Positions 7,826-15,444 of a stretch of 19,749 nt of DNA are shown piece by piece (position 1 is the stretch's first letter; every line of letters starts with the position of its first letter). The translations under genes and the position numbers were made by a program. The stretch spans positions 1 through 19,749 of the forward strand of contig JBCBJZ010000060.1 of NCBI GenBank assembly GCA_038522635.1, given 5' to 3'. The stretch comes from JBCBJZ01 sp038522635 (lineage in GTDB: Bacteria; Pseudomonadota; Alphaproteobacteria; Rhizobiales; Hyphomicrobiaceae). Below the pieces are notes generated by a model, which saw only the letters and a list, made by a program, of their open reading frames with translations, did not search any database and was not told the origin of the DNA.

Positions 7826-7848
7826 GCACGCTAGTTTGCGGCGGAAGT

Positions 7849-9699
7849 TCAGCGATGCTCTTCGACGTGGCTGTCGATCAGCGCCTTGTTGTACGCGCTG
7901 AGCGCGCTTAGGCGCTCAGCCCACGCGATAATGCGCGTTTCATCGGCGGCTGACACCACCGGAATGCGCGTCAGCCCATGGGTATCGAACACCCGCAGCG
8001 CCGTCTCCAGCGTGTCGCGCGCGTGAAGTCGCGGCGCCTCGTCATCGCGCAACGTCAGATCCTCGTCTTCATGCGTTTGCGAGGGATCGATCTCGCGCAT
8101 AAAGTTGCGCACCAACAGCCGTCGCATGATCTCCTGATGCGGCCCGTCCTGCAGCGAGAGCCCGCGCTTGGCGAGCTGCCAGTGGAAGAAATTGTAGCCG
8201 AGCACGGCCTGCGTCAGCCCATTCGAGATCGAGACGGTGACGAGCAGCGCAATCGACAGTTCAAAGCCCCCGGTGAGCTCGAACACCACCAGCGTGGTCG
8301 AGAACGGTGCACCCAGCACCGCGGCCGCCACGCCCCCCATGCCGAGGATGGCGTAAAGGCCATGGCTGGACGACATTTCCGGAAACACCGAACTCGCGAT
8401 GATGCCGAACGCGCCGCCCGCCATCGCGCCCAGATAGATCGAGGGCGAGAAAATCCCTCCGGCAAAGCGCGACGCCAGGGTCACCGCTGTCGCTGCCGTC
8501 TTCGCCACGATCAGCGCGAGCAGCATCCATAGCGGGAACTGCTGATAAAGGGCGCGGTCGGTGGCCTCATAGCCGACGCCCAGCACATGCGGGAAGGCGA
8601 GCGCGATGATGCCCACGCAAAGCCCGCCGATGGCCGGGCGCACCCACAGCGGCACATCGATGCGCCAGGACGCGCGCTCGGTCGCCATCAGCGTCGCTTC
8701 AAACGTGATCGCAACCACAGCGCAGGTCAGCCCAAGCAGGGCGAACGCGGGGAACTCCCAATAGGTCGTGATCTGGTACTGCGGGATCACGAAGGCGACC
8801 ACATCGCCAAAGTGCACGCGGCTGATCACGGCCGCGCACACCGACGCCAGCACGATCGGCACGAAGGCGCGTAGCGCGTAGTGCGCCAAAATCACTTCAT
8901 GCGCGAACAGCACGCCCGCCAGCGGCGCGTTGAACGAACCTGAGACGGCGGCCGCGACGCCACAAGCGAGCAACGTGCGTCGGGCGCCCGGTTCAAGATG
9001 GAAGCGGTCTTCAAGCGCCGATGCGATCGTGGCGCCCAGATGCACCATCGGCCCCTCGCGCCCCCCGCTGGCGCCGAAACCGAGCGAGAGCGTCGCCAGA
9101 AACGCGCTCCAAAGCCCGATCGTGACCGGGATCTTGCAGTCGTTCAGCGCGCGCGCTTCGATCACGTCAGCAACGCCATGCGCGCGACGGCCCGGTACAT
9201 GGAACTGCAGGAAGTAACCGACGATCAGCCCGCCGCAGACCGGCGCCAGCAGAATGATGATCCATGGCACATTGGCCGCCGCCGTGATCACGCGCTCCGT
9301 GGTCGTTCCAAGCCAAGGGTATTGGAAGAGGCCGATCAGCATGCGGAACAGGATCGCCGCGTAGCCAACGCCGACCCCGATCGCTAGGGCGAGCGTCCAC
9401 ACCAGCAGTTGGCGTTCGGCGAAAAACGAGCGCCAGTTGGGGCCGATGCGTGCGTTCAGAAGTTCAAACACCGGGCTGGCATCGAACGGCGGGGTCCAGG
9501 GGCCAAGAATGCGTTTGCGCGGGCGGGGGCGTGCTTGCGCGCTCGCCGTTGCCGTATCGGCCGTGAGGTTCGCATCACCACCGACGGCCCCTGTGGTGCC
9601 CGGTACACCATCCAGCCCCGCAGTAGGCGCGCCGGCACCGGGCTCCGCCGTGGGGCCTGCATCGCGCGGTGCTATGGGATCGATCCTGTCCGTGGCCAT
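7849..9699 (-). CDS. ClC-family chloride channel/transporter
   Basis: The ATG at 9699 gives 616 residues. Residues 1-65 are a disordered Ala/Pro/Gly leader ending in basic RPRPRKR. About ten hydrophobic segments follow. ClC signatures are GREGP at 213-217 (gating Glu215), FNAPLAGVLFAHEV at 256-269, and GGIFSPSIYLGAMAGG in the second half. The C-terminus contains one CBS-like half (DTLETALRVFDTHGLTRIPV). The internal proton-glutamate position of antiporters (E. coli Glu203) aligns with Val269, as in ClC channels and some CBS-containing bacterial ClCs, so uncoupled chloride conduction is possible (inference). The GSGIP motif is replaced by RAHGVADV. The frame is open to a start at 9873, but a good sigma-70 promoter lies inside that extension, so 9699 is preferred. 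Confidence 0.92.
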   Translation of the reverse strand: MATDRIDPIAPRDAGPTAEPGAGAPTAGLDGVPGTTGAVGGDANLTADTATASAQARPRPRKRILGPWTPPFDASPVFELLNARIGPNWRSFFAERQLLVWTLALAIGVGVGYAAILFRMLIGLFQYPWLGTTTERVITAAANVPWIIILLAPVCGGLIVGYFLQFHVPGRRAHGVADVIEARALNDCKIPVTIGLWSAFLATLSLGFGASGGREGPMVHLGATIASALEDRFHLEPGARRTLLACGVAAAVSGSFNAPLAGVLFAHEVILAHYALRAFVPIVLASVCAAVISRVHFGDVVAFVIPQYQITTYWEFPAFALLGLTCAVVAITFEATLMATERASWRIDVPLWVRPAIGGLCVGIIALAFPHVLGVGYEATDRALYQQFPLWMLLALIVAKTAATAVTLASRFAGGIFSPSIYLGAMAGGAFGIIASSVFPEMSSSHGLYAILGMGGVAAAVLGAPFSTTLVVFELTGGFELSIALLVTVSISNGLTQAVLGYNFFHWQLAKRGLSLQDGPHQEIMRRLLVRNFMREIDPSQTHEDEDLTLRDDEAPRLHARDTLETALRVFDTHGLTRIPVVSAADETRIIAWAERLSALSAYNKALIDSHVEEHR

Positions 9700-9709
9700 C
9701 TTGCACCGC

Positions 9710-9738
9710 ACTATGCGCCCCTGCGTACCGCTTTTCAA
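9710..9738 (-). promoter_or_regulatory. Putative sigma-70 promoter of the ClC gene
   Basis: On the minus strand TTGAAA (9738-9733) and CATAGT (9715-9710) are separated by 17 bases: 5/6 and 4/6 matches to consensus. The predicted transcript start (about 9703) leaves only 3-4 bases before the ATG at 9699, so the message would be nearly leaderless. This fits the absence of a clear Shine-Dalgarno sequence there. Confidence 0.5.
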
Positions 9739-10063
9739 AGTGGCAAACGCGCGATGTTTGCCGCGCAACTGTGCAGAACGCGCGACAGACCAACGGCCCG
9801 AAGCTGCGGACGGTTCAAGGCCTTGCCGATGGGGTGCGGCAGAATGGCCAAGTGGGTGCCTTTCCGCTGCCAACTCATGACATATGCAAGATGTTGCAAA
9901 TCAATCACGACTTCGCCCGGACCGCTTCCGGTGCGGGCACGATCCCCCGTTGCGGCGGTTGATCTGATAATCTGCAACCCAAGTATTGTGGTGCATGTTG
10001 CTTCTGGCGCGTCGAGCGAGGACCATCGAACGGCCGATTTCTCCCTGAGATCAGGATGCGGCG
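9739..10063. other. Divergent intergenic region between ClC and AsmA genes
   Basis: No convincing gene is seen. The region has a hairpin at 9915-9938 (GCCCGGACCG, CTTC, CGGTGCGGGC; 9 of 10 pairs) with no T-run. It also has a TGATAAT at about 9965 that could be a -10 for the AsmA gene, without a clear -35. An 80-codon minus-strand frame at 9735-9977 has no recognisable domain and overlaps the ClC promoter, so I do not call it. The AsmA ribosome site (AGGA, 10053-10056) is at the right end. Confidence 0.4.
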
Positions 10064-13000
10064 ATGAATAATTTTCTTTTGTTTATCGGCGGGTTGCTCG
10101 TCGCGCTCTTGTGCGCGGCGCTCGCCGTGCCGCATTTCATCGACTGGAACAGTTATCGTGCGACCTTCGAGACGGAGGCATCGCGCCTGCTGGGGCGCGA
10201 GATCCGCGTGGGCGGCAACGTCAACCTGCGCCTGCTCCCCTCGCCCTATGTCGGCTTTGAAAAGGTGCGCGTGGCCGATGCGTCAGGCCGGTTCGTCGAG
10301 CCGCTTTTTCGCGCCGACCAGTTCACGATGTGGCTGTCAGCGCCAGCGCTGCTCCGTGGCGCGTTTGAAGCCAACCAAATCGAACTCACAAAGCCGCGCC
10401 TTCGGCTCAAGATCAGCGATGACGGTGGCCTTCTCCTGCAGCGCCAACGCCAGACCCAAGCTCAGCCGTCCCGTGGTTTCGTGGGTGCACGGCGGGTGTT
10501 TTTGCCGACCGCGTTGGTGCCGCGCGATATCGCGCTCGACGCCGTTAAGATCGAGCAGGGCGAACTTGAAGTGGTCAGCGCGCAAGGCCAGCGCTTGATC
10601 TCTTTGAGCAACGTCAACGGCCAACTCTCCGCGCCCACGCTGTCGGGGCCTTACACGTTTACGGGATCCATTCTGGCCGCCGGCAAAGCCCACGATGTCC
10701 GCCTGCGCACCGCTGCACCCGACGAGGCCGGTGCGGTGGCCTTGAAGGGCTCGTTCCGGGACCCGGGCGATGGCGGCCTCAAGCTCGATTTCGCGGGCCT
10801 GCTCGCCGACCTCACAGGAAAGCCGAAGCTCACGGGTGATCTGACCGGTCGTCTCCCTTTTGGCGCCTTTTCGCTTTCGCCCGGTAAAACCTTGCAGCGT
10901 GCGCGCTTCGCCAGTCTGACGTCGCGCGTCGATGCCGATCTCAGTCAGCTCCGGTTGCAGAAGATCCTGCTGACCATCGATGAGGGCGCACGGCCGCAGC
11001 GGATCACCGGTGTCTTGCGCAAATCGTGGAGCGGCGATGGCGGCTTCGATGCACGCTTCAAGGCGCCCTGGCTCGATCTGGACCAGGCGTTGCTCGCGCA
11101 GCGCAGCACGGCGCCGCCGAGCGAGGTTGCTTTCGCGGCGTTGACGCGGTTGAGCGCGCAGTTGCCGGATGTTGGCACCGTCACGACAGCGCTTGATATC
11201 GAGCAGGCGAAATTTGGCGGCGAAACCATCAGCGGGTTGTCGCTGCGGTTAGCGCAAAATGAAGGCGAACTGACCGTGAAGCGCCTGGCGGTGCGGTTGC
11301 CGGGCGCGAGCGCCATTGACCTCAACGGCTACGTCTCAGGCGATCCGGCGAAGCCGTCGTTCACGGGCCAGGCGCGTTTGCGAGGTCGATCGCTCCAAGC
11401 GTTGAGCCGTTGGGCAACGGGTAATGCTGCGTTCAAGGTGCCAGCGTCGCTGCACGGTTTTTTCTCGCTGACCGGTAAACTCGAAGCCGGGATCGGCTGG
11501 TTGCGGGCGCATCAGTTGGACGGTGTGCTGGGGGGAACGCGCGGACAGGGCGCGGTGAGTTGGGGCTGGCAAGGCAAACGCCAGCTCGACGTCACGATCG
11601 ATGCCGCCCACCTCGACGCTGACCGGCATGTGCCTGGCGGCTTGCGCCTCGCAACGCTGCTCAAGGCGTTGGATACGGCGAGCCTGCCTGGCGCCAAGGG
11701 GCAGAACGCCGGCCAGAAGGGGCAAGCCGCAACGAAGCCTCAAGCCACAGCCACCGCAGCAAACGCGAGCTTGCGGCCTCCCATCTCACGAACCATCAAC
11801 CTGCGCTTCGGCCGCGTCGTCTCGAGCGGCCAGACGTTCCACGACGTGATCGCGAAGCTTGCTCTTGGCGAAGGGCGCATCGATGTGGAACGCCTGAGCT
11901 TGCGCGATGGCGACCGTCTCGCCGTCGATGTGGTCGGCTCCATCGATCGGCATACAGCGTTGCCGCGCGGTCGTTTGCGCGGCACGGTCCAGGCGACGGA
12001 CGCTCAGGCGCTGGCAACGCTGCAGATGTTGTTCGATGTGCCAGCAGCCCTGCGCCCCGATGAAGCGCGGCAGACGGCGGTGCTGCCGTTGAACCTGACG
12101 GCTGACATGACGCTGGCGGGCGGACGTGTCCCCAAATCGACGCCCGGTTTCAAGGTGATCGGCCAGCGCGTGCGTGTGCTCAGTGCCGCGCCATTGCGTC
12201 TGGTGCTCGATGGCAGTCTTGGCCGGGTCGGCGTTCGGGTCGATGCAACCGTGAACGCGCATCCGTTCGCCTGGCGTATGGCGCCCGTCGATCTGACGGC
12301 GACGGTGCGTGGTCCGCGCGCTGATGCGCTGATGGCGATGCTCGGCCTGCCCGGCTCGCGGCCTGGAGCCGACGCGTTGAAGGGCCAGGGCTCCGGCGTG
12401 CTGCGGGTGCACGCGGCAGGCCGGCCGATCAAGGGCATGCTAACGCGCATGGTGTTAGCCTCGAAGCCGGCGACCGCAACCTTCAAAGGGCGCGTGACGT
12501 TGCGGGACGTGACGCCGTCTGATGCCACCGCGGGCTCGACGCGGCGGCTGGCGGACCTCATCGATTTCCAGGGCGACAGCGCGGTTGATCTGCGCGATAC
12601 GCGCCTTCTGGTGGCGCTGGCCAAGCTGCCCAGCGGGCCACTTGGCGCCAACCTGCCCTCGCAAGGGCGCTTCACGGTCGTGAAGGCTCGCGATCGACTG
12701 GCGCTGAGCGCGATCGACCTCAACCTGCGTGGCAACCGTGTGCGTGGCGATCTGACGATCGAGCGCGATGGCAGCCGGCGCCGCATCAAAGGGGCGTTGC
12801 AGGCGCGTCAGGCGACCCTGAACGGGCTGCTGGCGGCTCTGACCCAGCCACAAGATGCGACGGCGACCCGCACGCGCACGCGCTCGGGCACGGACACGGG
12901 CGCGGCGGAGCCTCAATCCACGGCGACCAGCATATGGAGCGATCAACCGTTTTCGTTCGAGGCGATCAAGGACTTGCGCGGGCGCATCAAGCTGGCGGCG

Positions 13001-14821
13001 AACCGCTTCATGCTGCCAAGCGGCCTGGCCCTTGATGATGCGCGTTTGACGCTCGATTTCCGCGGCGACCAGGTACGGCTGTCGCGCGCCAGCGCGCGCG
13101 CGGCCGGCGGCAAGGTCAGCGGTCAGATCACGCTCGCCCGGGCCCGCGCCGGCGTGCGCGCCAGTGGCACGTTGAGCTTAAGCAATCTCGCCTTGTCACG
13201 ACTGTTGCAGGCGGCGGCGCCAACGGACGCCGTCGGCCAGACCATCGCCACCGGGACGTCGACGCTGCGGCTTCGCTTCAACGGGCAAGCGCTCAGCGCA
13301 CGTGGGCTGATGCCGGTCTTGAAGGGCAAAGGCTACGTTCAGCTTGGCAGCGTGGCGATCCGTCATTTCGCGCCCGATGCGGTGGAGCGTGCCGCCGATG
13401 ATGCGATCCAGCAGCCCGAGCGTGACCGCTCCAACGCGCTGCGTGATGGCATCGCCGCGCTGATGGCGCAGGGGCGGCTGAACTTGGGCGCACGGCGGTT
13501 GCCGTTGACACTGGCGGACGGTGACTTGACCGCCGGTCGCCTGACGATCGTGACGCCAAAGGGGCGTATCACCGCGGACACACGGCTTGATCTCGATATG
13601 TTTGAGGTGACGAGCACCTGGCAGGTGACGTCGGCGCCGGGGCGCAACGAGGCGACGGGCAAGGCGTTGACGGCGCTGCCGCCGGTCACGGTGAAGCTGC
13701 AAGGCGCGCTCTCGGCGTTGGGCAGCATTGAGCCGCGCTACAATGTGGCGGCGCTCGCGAGCGAATTGGAGATGCGCAAAGTTGAGCGCGATCTGGAGCG
13801 GCTTGAGTTGATCAAGCAGCGCGATGAAGAGGCGGCGCGGCGGGCGCAGGAACAAGCGCCCGTGCAGCCTTCACCGGGCGACGCTCAGGCTCCTGGCGGG
13901 CGGCCACCACGTGCGTCCACGCAGGGCGTTGAACCGGACGCCAAGCCGGGCGTGCGCGGGGGGACAGGGCAGCCGCCGGCACAGGCGGCGCCCACATCGC
14001 GTCAACCTTCAGCGCGCACGCGTCAGCCCACGCAGGATCAGGGCCGGCGCCTGCGCGCGCCCGCGCCGCCGGCCTTGGCAAGCCCGCGTAAGGCCCATCC
14101 GCCTGCGACCCGACATGCGACGCTTCCGACCAGCGTTGTGCCAAAGCCAGCAACGCCGTCCGCCGCGTCCAGGCTGAAACAGCCAGCGCCCGCTGGGCGT
14201 GCTGCGCGCGCGTTTGAGCCCAATGCGCCGCCCGCCGTGACGCCCGCGCCGGTGCCCAAGCCTCTCTCCAAGCCTCTGGCCACCAGCACGACCACTGCAC
14301 CCACCAGCTCTGCCCGCCCCGCGGGCACCGGATCACGGCGACCTGCGCCTACCGCTGCCGCCGCCCGGGCGGTTCGACCAGTCCCTGGCGATGTTGACAC
14401 TTTGCCAATGGCGCGGGGCGGCGTTCTGCCGCCTCCGGACGAGCCCGCGCGCAGTGGGCGCGACGGTGGACCCGCGCTGCCTTCGCAGACGGCAACGGTA
14501 GCAGCGCCGCCGCTGCCGCCCTCGGTCGTTCCTGAGGGCGAGGCCAAGACCACGAAGCCGCTGCCGCAGCGGCGGGCCGTCACGCTAACGCCTCCTGCGG
14601 CCGCGGCGCTCACCACGCCCAAGCCCGTAACGCCGGAGCCTCCGAAGCCTCGCAAAGCGCTCAAGCTGCGAGACTTGATCCCGCCGAAGCCCACGGTCGC
14701 CAAGCGCCCGAAGGCGAAGCCACCCGGCAAGCCGTCAAAGCCCAAGCGGCGCGGCCGCCCTGCACGCCCCAAGCCGGCCGACGATTGGCGGCGCACCATG
14801 TTCTACCCAAACAACCGCTGA
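10064..14821 (+). CDS. Giant AsmA-family protein with Pro/Ala-rich C-terminal tail
   Basis: The protein has 1585 residues. It begins with an uncleaved signal-anchor (FLLFIGGLLVALLCAALAV, about 4-22). An AsmA N-terminal domain follows (IDWNSYRATFETEASRLLGR, LRLLPSPYVGFEKVRV), then a very long beta-rich repeat region. An AsmA-like C-terminal region lies near 1060-1200 (GQALSARGLMPVLKGKGYVQ, LADGDLTAGRLTI). A charged helix at about 1225-1255 (SELEMRKVERDLERLELIKQ) leads into about 330 residues of Pro/Ala/Thr-rich, basic, presumably disordered tail ending DDWRRTMFYPNNR. AsmA relatives (TamB, YhdP) form periplasm-spanning lipid conduits or affect outer-membrane assembly, so an envelope role is inferred. 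AGGA lies 7 bases upstream of the ATG. The gene stands alone, divergent from the ClC gene. The tail could instead contact peptidoglycan or another envelope partner. Confidence 0.9.
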   Translation: MNNFLLFIGGLLVALLCAALAVPHFIDWNSYRATFETEASRLLGREIRVGGNVNLRLLPSPYVGFEKVRVADASGRFVEPLFRADQFTMWLSAPALLRGAFEANQIELTKPRLRLKISDDGGLLLQRQRQTQAQPSRGFVGARRVFLPTALVPRDIALDAVKIEQGELEVVSAQGQRLISLSNVNGQLSAPTLSGPYTFTGSILAAGKAHDVRLRTAAPDEAGAVALKGSFRDPGDGGLKLDFAGLLADLTGKPKLTGDLTGRLPFGAFSLSPGKTLQRARFASLTSRVDADLSQLRLQKILLTIDEGARPQRITGVLRKSWSGDGGFDARFKAPWLDLDQALLAQRSTAPPSEVAFAALTRLSAQLPDVGTVTTALDIEQAKFGGETISGLSLRLAQNEGELTVKRLAVRLPGASAIDLNGYVSGDPAKPSFTGQARLRGRSLQALSRWATGNAAFKVPASLHGFFSLTGKLEAGIGWLRAHQLDGVLGGTRGQGAVSWGWQGKRQLDVTIDAAHLDADRHVPGGLRLATLLKALDTASLPGAKGQNAGQKGQAATKPQATATAANASLRPPISRTINLRFGRVVSSGQTFHDVIAKLALGEGRIDVERLSLRDGDRLAVDVVGSIDRHTALPRGRLRGTVQATDAQALATLQMLFDVPAALRPDEARQTAVLPLNLTADMTLAGGRVPKSTPGFKVIGQRVRVLSAAPLRLVLDGSLGRVGVRVDATVNAHPFAWRMAPVDLTATVRGPRADALMAMLGLPGSRPGADALKGQGSGVLRVHAAGRPIKGMLTRMVLASKPATATFKGRVTLRDVTPSDATAGSTRRLADLIDFQGDSAVDLRDTRLLVALAKLPSGPLGANLPSQGRFTVVKARDRLALSAIDLNLRGNRVRGDLTIERDGSRRRIKGALQARQATLNGLLAALTQPQDATATRTRTRSGTDTGAAEPQSTATSIWSDQPFSFEAIKDLRGRIKLAANRFMLPSGLALDDARLTLDFRGDQVRLSRASARAAGGKVSGQITLARARAGVRASGTLSLSNLALSRLLQAAAPTDAVGQTIATGTSTLRLRFNGQALSARGLMPVLKGKGYVQLGSVAIRHFAPDAVERAADDAIQQPERDRSNALRDGIAALMAQGRLNLGARRLPLTLADGDLTAGRLTIVTPKGRITADTRLDLDMFEVTSTWQVTSAPGRNEATGKALTALPPVTVKLQGALSALGSIEPRYNVAALASELEMRKVERDLERLELIKQRDEEAARRAQEQAPVQPSPGDAQAPGGRPPRASTQGVEPDAKPGVRGGTGQPPAQAAPTSRQPSARTRQPTQDQGRRLRAPAPPALASPRKAHPPATRHATLPTSVVPKPATPSAASRLKQPAPAGRAARAFEPNAPPAVTPAPVPKPLSKPLATSTTTAPTSSARPAGTGSRRPAPTAAAARAVRPVPGDVDTLPMARGGVLPPPDEPARSGRDGGPALPSQTATVAAPPLPPSVVPEGEAKTTKPLPQRRAVTLTPPAAAALTTPKPVTPEPPKPRKALKLRDLIPPKPTVAKRPKAKPPGKPSKPKRRGRPARPKPADDWRRTMFYPNNR

Positions 14822-14937
14822 GCGCCCAAGCGTCCTGTCCGCGAAAACGCGCGCCGAGGTCTGGCGCTGACGGGCGATGGTGTGCCGCTCTTGCGGCGAG
14901 CATGGCGTCCCGCCAGGCCACGCCGGCCGAGAGATGG

Positions 14938-14960
14938 ATCCTACCCACAGGGGGTAGGAT
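14938..14960. repeat. REP-like short palindrome after the AsmA gene
   Basis: ATCCTACC, CACAGGG, GGTAGGAT: perfect 8-bp arms followed by GAC. The form (GGATCC..., central GGG, ...GGATGAC) resembles REP-like elements common in alphaproteobacterial intergenic regions. Only one copy is in the window. It has no T-run, but could protect or end the asmA transcript. Confidence 0.5.
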
Positions 14961-14979
14961 GACAGCGGTGGGTGATGCG

Positions 14980-15028
14980 GCGTTTGCGGCTACGAACAAC
15001 GGCTTACCGTTGCGTTTGCGGCTACGAA
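14980..15028. repeat. 17-bp direct repeat with a small palindrome between the copies
   Basis: GCGTTTGCGGCTACGAA occurs at 14980-14996 and again at 15012-15028, a 32-bp period. The 15-bp gap contains AACGG-CTTA-CCGTT, a perfect 5-bp hairpin. There are only two units, so this is not a CRISPR array. The rest of 14822-15092 shows no gene. Confidence 0.6.
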
Positions 15029-15092
15029 GAAAGGCGTGCAGGGGTGTCGGCAGCGACCACGATGGCGATCCTCGCTCCTGTGGCGGAGATGC

Positions 15093-15326
15093 TCACGTTG
15101 GTGCTGGGGGCGGTGTTCGGTAGTACGCGAGAACGTAGACGCGGACGGCGCTTGAGAGACCTGCGGCGCCGCGGGCGGCGTCGATCTCGGTGACCAGAGC
15201 CGCCAACGACAGCCCGCGCGCAAGCGCGATCTCACGCAGGGCCTCCCAGAACGGGGCCTCAAGCGAGATCGAGGTGCGATGACCGCGCAGCGCGAAGGAT
15301 CGTTTTTCCGGCCGCATGGTCGCCAT
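15093..15326 (-). CDS. Ribbon-helix-helix domain protein (RHH_4 / COG4321 type)
   Basis: The protein has 77 residues from the ATG at 15326 (MATMRPEKRSFALRGHRTSI). The sequence RSFALRGHRTSISLEAPFWEALREIALARGLSLAALVTEID is the typical beta strand-helix-helix of small DNA-binding regulators of this family. RGHRTSISLE would be the DNA-contacting strand. The frame is open to a TTG at 15386, but those 20 extra codons lie in a 64-bp palindromic repeat, so ATG 15326 (or 15317) is preferred. The gene lies downstream of fumC on the same strand, an arrangement I recall as common in alphaproteobacteria. Its target is unknown. Confidence 0.85.
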   Translation of the reverse strand: MATMRPEKRSFALRGHRTSISLEAPFWEALREIALARGLSLAALVTEIDAARGAAGLSSAVRVYVLAYYRTPPPAPT

Positions 15327-15332
15327 GTCCGC

Positions 15333-15396
15333 TAGATCATCGAGCGATCGATCGGGATCACCATAGGCCAGCCCGACATCGCCCAAAGATGATCAA
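15333..15396 (-). repeat. 64-bp palindromic repeat, copy 1 (just upstream of the RHH gene)
   Basis: Read on the minus strand this matches the element at 19686-19749 at 55 of 64 positions without gaps. The outer arms are TTGATCATC and GATGATCTA. Inner pairs are GGGCGAT with ATCGCTC (one wobble) and CGGG with CCCG. It lies 6 bases from the preferred RHH start codon, so the RHH messenger may begin with this hairpin and its translation could be affected. Confidence 0.8.
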
Positions 15397-15444
15397 ATCT
15401 GAGAACGCAAAGGCGAGGTGTGATGTTGCGCTGGGCGGGACGCG

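Noticed and set aside
9739..9960. Fluoride or other riboswitch upstream of the ClC gene
   Set aside because: I searched by eye for the crcB-type fluoride motif and saw no match; the likely leader is only a few bases.
9735..9977. An 80-codon minus-strand frame upstream of the ClC gene
   Set aside because: No domain, no ribosome site, and it overlaps the putative ClC promoter.
9409..10071. A 220-codon plus-strand frame
   Set aside because: Its first third is antisense to the ClC gene; the remainder has no recognisable domain and low-quality composition.
14980..15028. CRISPR array
   Set aside because: Only two 17-bp units with a 15-bp spacer that is itself palindromic; no cas genes.
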